Positions 39,210-44,592 of a stretch of 44,592 nucleotides of DNA are shown here, in pieces (positions within the stretch are counted from its first letter, which is position 1; every line of letters starts with the position of its first letter). Below the pieces are notes generated by a model, which worked only from the letters and a program-made list of their open reading frames with translations, was not told the origin of the DNA and searched no databases. This stretch comes from an uncultured Prochlorococcus sp. (GTDB lineage Bacteria > Cyanobacteriota > Cyanobacteriia > PCC-6307 > Cyanobiaceae). Location: positions 1 through 44,592 of the forward strand of contig CACBFH010000006.1 in the NCBI GenBank assembly GCA_902538515.1, in the 5' to 3' direction. A program made the translations under genes and the position numbers.

Positions 39210-39944
39210 TTGAATCCACAATTATCCCCAAAAGCAATAAGAGAAATCCGAGAAGGAACCTGCAATCCTCTTGGTGCGCCCCAAGTTACTACAGATTTAA
39301 GCGAAAACATTATATTGACAAGTTTAGACGATCTTCATAATTGGGCTAGACTAAGCAGTCTATGGCCTCTCTTGTATGGAACAGCTTGTTGTTTTATAGA
39401 ATTTGCCGCCTTAATTGGATCTAGATTTGATTTTGATAGATTTGGGTTAGTCCCTAGAAGCTCGCCGAGGCAAGCAGATTTGCTAATAGTTGCAGGAACA
39501 GTAACTATGAAGATGGCTCCTGCACTAGTAAGACTCTATGAGCAGATGCCTGAGCCAAAATATGTTATTGCCATGGGAGCTTGTACAATCACAGGAGGGA
39601 TGTTTAGCGCAGACTCTACCACTGCTGTAAGAGGTGTTGATAAATTAATACCTGTTGATTTATATCTTCCAGGATGCCCACCAAGACCAGAAGCAATTTT
39701 TGATGCTGTAATCAAATTAAGAAAAAAAGTTGGCAATGAATCAATTTTAGAGCGCACAAAAACAGAGCAAACTCACAGATACATAACATTTGATCACGAA
39801 ATGAATCTTGTTTTCTCAAAAAATACGGGTGAATATCTAAACAAAACCTCAGCTAAAGTCATTCCCTCCTCACAAAAAGAAAAAATAACTGAACTACCTG
39901 AAACCGCCGAAAAAGCTAAAATTATTGATACTGAAGAAGATTAA
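39210..39944 (+). CDS. ndhK: NDH-1 subunit K (NdhK, N2 cluster)
   Basis: A 244-residue iron-sulphur protein. The N2 [4Fe-4S] cluster ligands are in [11 protein letters not shown] (two adjacent cysteines), GACT and GCPPRPE. The start is TTG at 39210, shortly after the ndhC stop. A C-terminal extension after about residue 195 is lysine/glutamate rich. It overlaps the start of ndhJ by one base (TAATG). Confidence 0.96.
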   Translation: MNPQLSPKAIREIREGTCNPLGAPQVTTDLSENIILTSLDDLHNWARLSSLWPLLYGTACCFIEFAALIGSRFDFDRFGLVPRSSPRQADLLIVAGTVTMKMAPALVRLYEQMPEPKYVIAMGACTITGGMFSADSTTAVRGVDKLIPVDLYLPGCPPRPEAIFDAVIKLRKKVGNESILERTKTEQTHRYITFDHEMNLVFSKNTGEYLNKTSAKVIPSSQKEKITELPETAEKAKIIDTEED

Positions 39945-40474
39945 TGGAAAAAGACGGTTTAGCCAAATCCTCAGATACTTCAATAGAAAAAGAAGGCTTC
40001 ATAAGCCAATCCTTTTCCAAAGATGGAATTCCAAATCAATCATTACCTGATGATCACATTGGAATTGAAAATATATCTGTGGAACCTAACAAATTATATG
40101 AAGCAGTATCTGCCTTAAGAAATTACGGTTTCAACTATCTCCAATGTCAAGGAGGATATGATGAGGGTCCAGGCAAAAGTCTTGTTAGTTTCTACCATTT
40201 TATAACTGTTGATGATTTACACAAAATAGAAAAGATTAGGGAAGTTAGGTTAAAAGTTTTTCTAAAAAGAGATTCTGATTTATCAATCCCTAGTCTGTAT
40301 GAAATTTTTAAAGGCAGTGATTGGCAAGAAAGAGAGACTTATGACATGTATGGAATAAATTTTGTAGATCATCCAAATCCCAAAAGACTCTTAATGCCTG
40401 AAGACTGGAGGGGATGGCCATTACGAAAAGACTATATTCAGCCTGACTTCTATGAACTTCAAGATGCTTTTTAG
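39944..40474 (+). CDS. ndhJ: NDH-1 subunit J (NdhJ)
   Basis: A 176-residue hydrophilic subunit with the 30-kDa family signature [17 protein letters not shown] and [18 protein letters not shown] at the C-terminus. A polar N-terminal tail of about 45 residues precedes the core. It is the third gene of ndhCKJ; its last four bases overlap the end of the convergent YvcK-like gene. Confidence 0.96.
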   Translation: MEKDGLAKSSDTSIEKEGFISQSFSKDGIPNQSLPDDHIGIENISVEPNKLYEAVSALRNYGFNYLQCQGGYDEGPGKSLVSFYHFITVDDLHKIEKIREVRLKVFLKRDSDLSIPSLYEIFKGSDWQERETYDMYGINFVDHPNPKRLLMPEDWRGWPLRKDYIQPDFYELQDAF

Positions 40475-41907
40475 TTTAATTTTTTCAACTTGCGATATAT
40501 AAACATAACTGCTCTTGCTAGTCTTCTAGAATCATGTCTAAGTGTTGGAGTTATTCTTTTTGAATATAGTGGTGCCTGCAAAACATAATACCCCTCAGAT
40601 AATAATTTTTCTCTATTACATTTAACGGGTTCTGCTCCTTTACTTTCGTAATAGTCTACTAGTGGAGATTTTTCAAATTGGATCTGGGATAAAATTGCAT
40701 TAAATATTCTAGTATTAACTCCAAAATTTGATAGTTGCTTTTCTATTGATTTGACATGTTGATATACATCAAGCCCATCTGTTTCTCCAGGCTGAGTCAT
40801 CAAATTACTTATGTATATTTTTGGAGCTTTATTTTGCAATAAAGCATCTACTATTTCTGGTACTAAAAGATTAGGCAATAGAGAAGTGTATAGACTACCT
40901 GGGCCAAGAACAATTAAATCAGCTTCTTTTATAGATTCAAGAGCACTTGGAAGAGCTGAAGGATTTTCTGGTAAATAACCAATCCTCGAAATTGATTTTT
41001 TAGATTTACTTATATTGCTTTCACCAAAAATTTTTTCACCATCTTCTAATTCGGCCCATAACATAACATCAATATTTGTTGCAGGCAAAACTTGACCTTG
41101 TACCGCCAAAACCTTACTAGAGGCTTGAACTGCTTTTTCTAAACTGCCTGTAATTGTTGTTAAAGCTGACAAGAAGAGATTTCCAAAACTATGACCTTCC
41201 AGACCACTTCCCCCTGAAAATCTATACTGAAATAATCTAGTTAAAGTAGGTTCTTCGTTTGATAAGGCTGCCAAACAATTTCTAATATCTCCTGGAGGTT
41301 GCACACCTAATTGTTTTCTGAGAATTCCACTACTTCCTCCATCATCGGATACAGTTACGATTGCTGTAATATTACTACTATAATTTTTTAAGCCCTTTAA
41401 TAAAGTAGATAAGCCTGTACCGCCCCCAATTGCAACAATATTTGGGCCTCTGTTTAATTTACTTTTAACTCTTAATGCATCAACTAAAAATGTATCTTTT
41501 TCTGGAACAAGGGCTTTTTGAATAGAATTAATACTTCTATTTTGTCCAATCCCTATTAATAATATTCCAATAACAAAGATTAATGGTCCCATCAATGAGA
41601 CAGGCAAAATACTAGTTAAACCTATGATTACAGAAAAAAAGATTTCAATAAGCCAATAGAGCGGTCTTAAATTAGTCCAAATTGCCACGCCTAATAATGT
41701 TGTTAAAAAACCTATTGCAGATGTAAACATCCATCTTTTTATTACCAATCCTGGCAAAAGCCAACTCAAAATTCTTAAGATTTTGTTTAACAAGACAAAA
41801 TTAGTCTTTTTAAAGCTTTTATAGTACCTTCTTACCCTTTTTTTACGCTTATTCATTAAAAAACCTCTTAAATTATTTTTCGCAAATTTAAAACTATGTA
41901 AAATCAT
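40471..41907 (-). CDS. YvcK/CofD-like (gluconeogenesis factor family) membrane protein
   Basis: A 478-residue protein with a basic N-terminus and two or three hydrophobic segments (about residues 40-120), then a YvcK/CofD-type domain beginning [19 protein letters not shown], with [13 protein letters not shown] and [13 protein letters not shown], and [14 protein letters not shown] later. B. subtilis YvcK binds UDP-GlcNAc and is required on gluconeogenic carbon sources; the cyanobacterial role is not known. The membrane-anchored N-terminal extension is typical of cyanobacterial forms. An alternative ATG at 41856 would remove 17 residues. It shares a roughly 80-bp upstream gap with the divergent ABC gene. 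Confidence 0.88.
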   Translation of the reverse strand: MILHSFKFAKNNLRGFLMNKRKKRVRRYYKSFKKTNFVLLNKILRILSWLLPGLVIKRWMFTSAIGFLTTLLGVAIWTNLRPLYWLIEIFFSVIIGLTSILPVSLMGPLIFVIGILLIGIGQNRSINSIQKALVPEKDTFLVDALRVKSKLNRGPNIVAIGGGTGLSTLLKGLKNYSSNITAIVTVSDDGGSSGILRKQLGVQPPGDIRNCLAALSNEEPTLTRLFQYRFSGGSGLEGHSFGNLFLSALTTITGSLEKAVQASSKVLAVQGQVLPATNIDVMLWAELEDGEKIFGESNISKSKKSISRIGYLPENPSALPSALESIKEADLIVLGPGSLYTSLLPNLLVPEIVDALLQNKAPKIYISNLMTQPGETDGLDVYQHVKSIEKQLSNFGVNTRIFNAILSQIQFEKSPLVDYYESKGAEPVKCNREKLLSEGYYVLQAPLYSKRITPTLRHDSRRLARAVMFIYRKLKKLN

Positions 41908-41986
41908 TATAAATCAAATTCATACATCCTTTTTTTATTTCTAAAAATAGGCAAAATAAATTGTATGGATATTTTTTATATAAGTT

Positions 41987-42772
41987 TTGAAAAAATCAAA
42001 GCATGCAGTTGAAACGAAAAACCTCTCAATAAGCTGGGGGGAAGTTAATGTTCTTAATCAAATAAATTTTGAACTTAATGATGGAGAAAAATTAGCTATT
42101 GTTGGCCCCTCAGGTTCTGGTAAATCAACCATATTAAAAATATTAGCAGGACTAATTTTACCTACTAAAGGAGAATTAAGAATATTTGGTGAGAAGCAAA
42201 CATATTTGAGATTAGATCAAAATAATCCTCCTGATGTAAGACTAGTTTTTCAGAACCCGGCTTTATTAGGATCTCTAACTATTGAAGAAAATGTAGGTTT
42301 TCTCCTCAAGAGAAATAAAAATCTATCGAAAAAGTCAATTCATGAAATAGTGCGTGAATGCTTAGCTGAGGTAGGATTATTTAATGTTGAGAATAAACTG
42401 CCAAATGAATTAAGTGGAGGCATGCAAAAAAGAGTAAGTTTTGCGAGAGCATTAATTACTGATCAAACTCTTAATGCAAAGTCTAAACCTTTATTACTTT
42501 TTGATGAACCAACTGCCGGCCTTGATCCCATTGCCTCATCAAGAATTGAAGATTTAATTAATAAGACAAATCATAAAGCTAGCGGATCATCTATTGTGGT
42601 TAGCCATGTTCTTAGTACTATAGAAAGAACTTCAGATAAAGTTTTAATGCTTTATGGAGGCAAATTCAGATGGGCAGGCTCGATTGATGAATTTAAAATG
42701 AGTAAAGATCCCTATGTATTTCAATTTAGAAATGGAAAACTGGATGGTCCAATGCAACCGAAAGACATTTAA
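41987..42772 (+). CDS. ABC transporter ATP-binding protein (MlaF/TGD3-like)
   Basis: A 261-residue ATPase with Walker A GPSGSGKSTIL, Q-loop VFQNPALLGSLT, signature LSGGMQKRVSFARAL, Walker B LLLFDEPTAGLDP and H-loop VVSHVLSTIE. Best match is the MCE-associated MlaF class, supported by the MlaD-like gene five bases after it. Together they would move phospholipids or other lipids across the envelope or thylakoid. The start is TTG at 41987. The permease (MlaE) is not in this window. Confidence 0.88.
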   Translation: MKKSKHAVETKNLSISWGEVNVLNQINFELNDGEKLAIVGPSGSGKSTILKILAGLILPTKGELRIFGEKQTYLRLDQNNPPDVRLVFQNPALLGSLTIEENVGFLLKRNKNLSKKSIHEIVRECLAEVGLFNVENKLPNELSGGMQKRVSFARALITDQTLNAKSKPLLLFDEPTAGLDPIASSRIEDLINKTNHKASGSSIVVSHVLSTIERTSDKVLMLYGGKFRWAGSIDEFKMSKDPYVFQFRNGKLDGPMQPKDI

Positions 42773-42777
42773 AAATT

Positions 42778-43623
42778 ATGCGTAGAAGCTTACGAGATTC
42801 AATAGTTGGTTTTTCCTTATTAGGAGGAATTTTAATATTTACATTTTTTTCTTTTTGGCTAAGAGGAGTGCGATTATCTTCAAAAAATTGGCACATCTTT
42901 GCTGAATTCAATAACGCAAGCGGTTTATCAAAAAAATCTCCAGTTACTTACAGGGGAATCTTAGTTGGATCGATTGAAGATATCTTGTTCACGAATGAAT
43001 CAATTAAAGCAAAAATAGTTTTAAATAATCCTGAAATTATTCTTCCAAGGCCTGCATTTGCTAGGGTAGTTACAAATTCTTTCCTTGGAGGAGATGTTCA
43101 AGTTGCTTTAGAAACTAGTGACAAGACAATTCCTAAAAACATTGCAAAACCTATATCAGAAAAATGCGATACCAAATTAATTATTTGTAAGGGAGACACT
43201 ATCACAGGAAAACAATTATCTAGCCTCTCAAATATAACTAATAAAATAAGTCAACTTTTGAAAGACACAAATCAAGAAAACTTAATTCAAAACATCGTTA
43301 ACTCAATTGACCAATTTGACAGAACACAAGAAAATCTTGATGAATTAATTTATTTATCGAAACAAGAACTACAAAGAGTTGAACCTCTAATAACAGAAAT
43401 TAAAATTGCTGCCAAACATTTAAATAACATTTTGTCTACTATTGATAATAAAGAAACTCTTAATGACATTAAATTGACAATTAATGCTGCTGGGTCTATC
43501 TCAACCAAATTAGATGATATGAGCGATGATTTTGAAAAATTAACACAAGATAAAGAACTAACTAAATCTATAAGAGATTTAACCATTGGACTTTCAAAAT
43601 TCCTTAACGAAATTTATCCATAA
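42778..43623 (+). CDS. MCE/MlaD-family lipid-binding protein (TGD2-like)
   Basis: A 281-residue protein with one N-terminal membrane helix (about residues 10-29, GFSLLGGILIFTFFSFW) and an MCE domain (about 35-115) with SGLSKKSPVTYRGILVGSI and RVVTNSFLGGDVQVAL. After it come about 150 residues of long helical, probably coiled-coil sequence (LSNITNKISQLLKDTNQEN onward), which in MCE proteins forms a tunnel or needle. It is the substrate-binding partner of the upstream ATPase in a lipid transporter. It ends eight bases before the convergent chlD end. Confidence 0.9.
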   Translation: MRRSLRDSIVGFSLLGGILIFTFFSFWLRGVRLSSKNWHIFAEFNNASGLSKKSPVTYRGILVGSIEDILFTNESIKAKIVLNNPEIILPRPAFARVVTNSFLGGDVQVALETSDKTIPKNIAKPISEKCDTKLIICKGDTITGKQLSSLSNITNKISQLLKDTNQENLIQNIVNSIDQFDRTQENLDELIYLSKQELQRVEPLITEIKIAAKHLNNILSTIDNKETLNDIKLTINAAGSISTKLDDMSDDFEKLTQDKELTKSIRDLTIGLSKFLNEIYP

Positions 43624-43630
43624 GAAATAT

Positions 43631-44592
43631 TTAGAATTCATTAATAGCATTTAAAGCCATAGCTGCAATTGCTTTATCTGTAGCTTTTGGCAATTGGACG
43701 TATTTCCCTTGAGCAGCCTCTGCCAACTCTTTACCAAATCCACTTGCTATAAATTTTCTCTCTGTATCAATTACCAAAAGTTTTATACCGAGCATGGGAT
43801 ATTTTGCAGCGATATCTAGAACCTCCTGTTTTAAATTGACATTTTCATTATCTTTTCCCTCAACATCATTTTGTCCTAAAGATAATCCTAATGGAACATT
43901 ACCTCTTCCATCGGTAATTCCAACAACAATAACTTGACCTATATCTCCAGTAGATAGAGCATTTTTTGCTACTTTTGCTGATTGAGTTAGTCCATGAGCT
44001 AAAGGCGATCCACCTCCGCAAGGCATTGTTTCTAGCCTTCTTTTTGCAGCTGTTATTGATCTTGTTGGAGGTAAAAGAACTTCTGCCTGATTACCTCTAA
44101 AGGGAATTAGGGCAACTTCATCTCTATTTTCATAAGCCTCGGTCAAAAGTCTGATAACTGCACCTTTAGCACTTTGCATTCTATTAAGAGCCATAGAACC
44201 ACTAGCATCAACAAGAAAAATGACTAAAGCACCCGCCTTTTTTTGAAGAAGCTTAGCCCTAAAATCATTTTCTTCAATAACTATTGATTTATTAGGGTTC
44301 CTTAATCTTCTGGATTTTTGATAAGGAGCTGCAGCCCGCAAAGTCGCATCTACCGCAATTCTTTTTACCTTACCTCTTGGAATTATGGGTTTCACATACC
44401 TTCCTCTACTATCACTGAATATCACTGATCTACTTCCACTATTTCCAGCTTTTGCTTTAGCCGATGAAAAAAGCAATAAATCAGGATCTACAATACATGC
44501 CTCAGGATCTAATATGAATTCTTCAGGTATTTCGGGAGTAGATTCTTCTTCTCCATCAGAATTATCTTCTTCTTGTTCTTGGTCTTGCTCAT
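43631..44592 (-). CDS. chlD: Magnesium chelatase subunit D, 3' part
   Basis: The reading frame is open through the window edge, so only the C-terminal 320 residues are seen. Visible are an acidic linker (EQEQEEDN and [12 protein letters not shown]), [21 protein letters not shown], and the vWA (I-domain) with the MIDAS motif VDASGSMA and the later [10 protein letters not shown]. ChlD with ChlI and ChlH inserts Mg2+ into protoporphyrin IX, the first committed step of (divinyl-)chlorophyll synthesis. The missing N-terminal part would hold the AAA+ domain. A TTG at 44476 is internal and should not be taken as a start. Confidence 0.95.
   Translation of the reverse strand, partial: EQDQEQEEDNSDGEEESTPEIPEEFILDPEACIVDPDLLLFSSAKAKAGNSGSRSVIFSDSRGRYVKPIIPRGKVKRIAVDATLRAAAPYQKSRRLRNPNKSIVIEENDFRAKLLQKKAGALVIFLVDASGSMALNRMQSAKGAVIRLLTEAYENRDEVALIPFRGNQAEVLLPPTRSITAAKRRLETMPCGGGSPLAHGLTQSAKVAKNALSTGDIGQVIVVGITDGRGNVPLGLSLGQNDVEGKDNENVNLKQEVLDIAAKYPMLGIKLLVIDTERKFIASGFGKELAEAAQGKYVQLPKATDKAIAAMALNAINEF

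Overview
This window looks like a piece of the chromosome of a high-light-adapted Prochlorococcus. The evidence is low-GC, densely packed DNA; a single-copy style rRNA operon (16S, tRNA-Ile, tRNA-Ala, 23S, 5S); photosystem I and II, cytochrome b6f, NDH-1 and Mg-chelatase genes of cyanobacterial type; and a degenerate phycoerythrin beta gene with a CpeS-type lyase but no phycobilisome genes. The clade (HLII-like) is inferred from content and was not computed.

Layout. 1-3831: a truncated GNAT acetyltransferase (-), then an aldehyde dehydrogenase, a LysM protein, psaE and mutM (+). 3831-8954: the rRNA operon on the minus strand, ending in a terminator shared with mutM. 8955-9565: rRNA leader and an intergenic region with a hairpin. 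9566-12179: a GH100 invertase-like gene (+) convergent with petB-petD (-). 12250-16901: ctpA, an HD phosphohydrolase, minC-minD-minE and tRNA-Thr (+). 16913-19185: a 55-residue membrane protein, a Sua5/YrdC protein, prmC, psbM and a 2Fe-2S ferredoxin (-). 19409-25450: psbB, psbT, nrdR, rpsA, metK and an FGGY sugar kinase (+).

25537-26681 is the most unusual part. An intact tRNA-Phe is followed 1,042 bp later by a 30/31 copy of its 3' end. Between the copies lie two inward-placed 24-nt tandem motifs (possible recombinase arm sites), an inverted fragment of the same motif, a strong palindrome, and a frameshifted DUF2511-like membrane protein gene. This reads as a minimal or decayed tRNA-targeted integrative element with no integrase of its own.

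26744-29638 is accessory-like: two hypothetical or membrane genes, a 59-residue ORF, cpeS, the relic cpeB and a short coiled-coil ORF. 29661-36398 carries a UvrD/PcrA helicase, a CCA-type nucleotidyltransferase, an NDH-2-like/SelD fusion (-) and MTA phosphorylase (+). 36442-38766 is the conserved rubA-ycf48-psbE-psbF-psbL-psbJ cluster (-), which builds the PSII reaction centre and cytochrome b559. 38843-40474 is ndhC-ndhK-ndhJ (+). 40471-44592 holds a YvcK-like protein (-), an MlaF/MlaD-type lipid transport pair (+) and the 3' part of chlD (-).

Most genes serve photosynthesis, its assembly, or core growth. Many start at TTG or GTG, and gene ends often abut or overlap.
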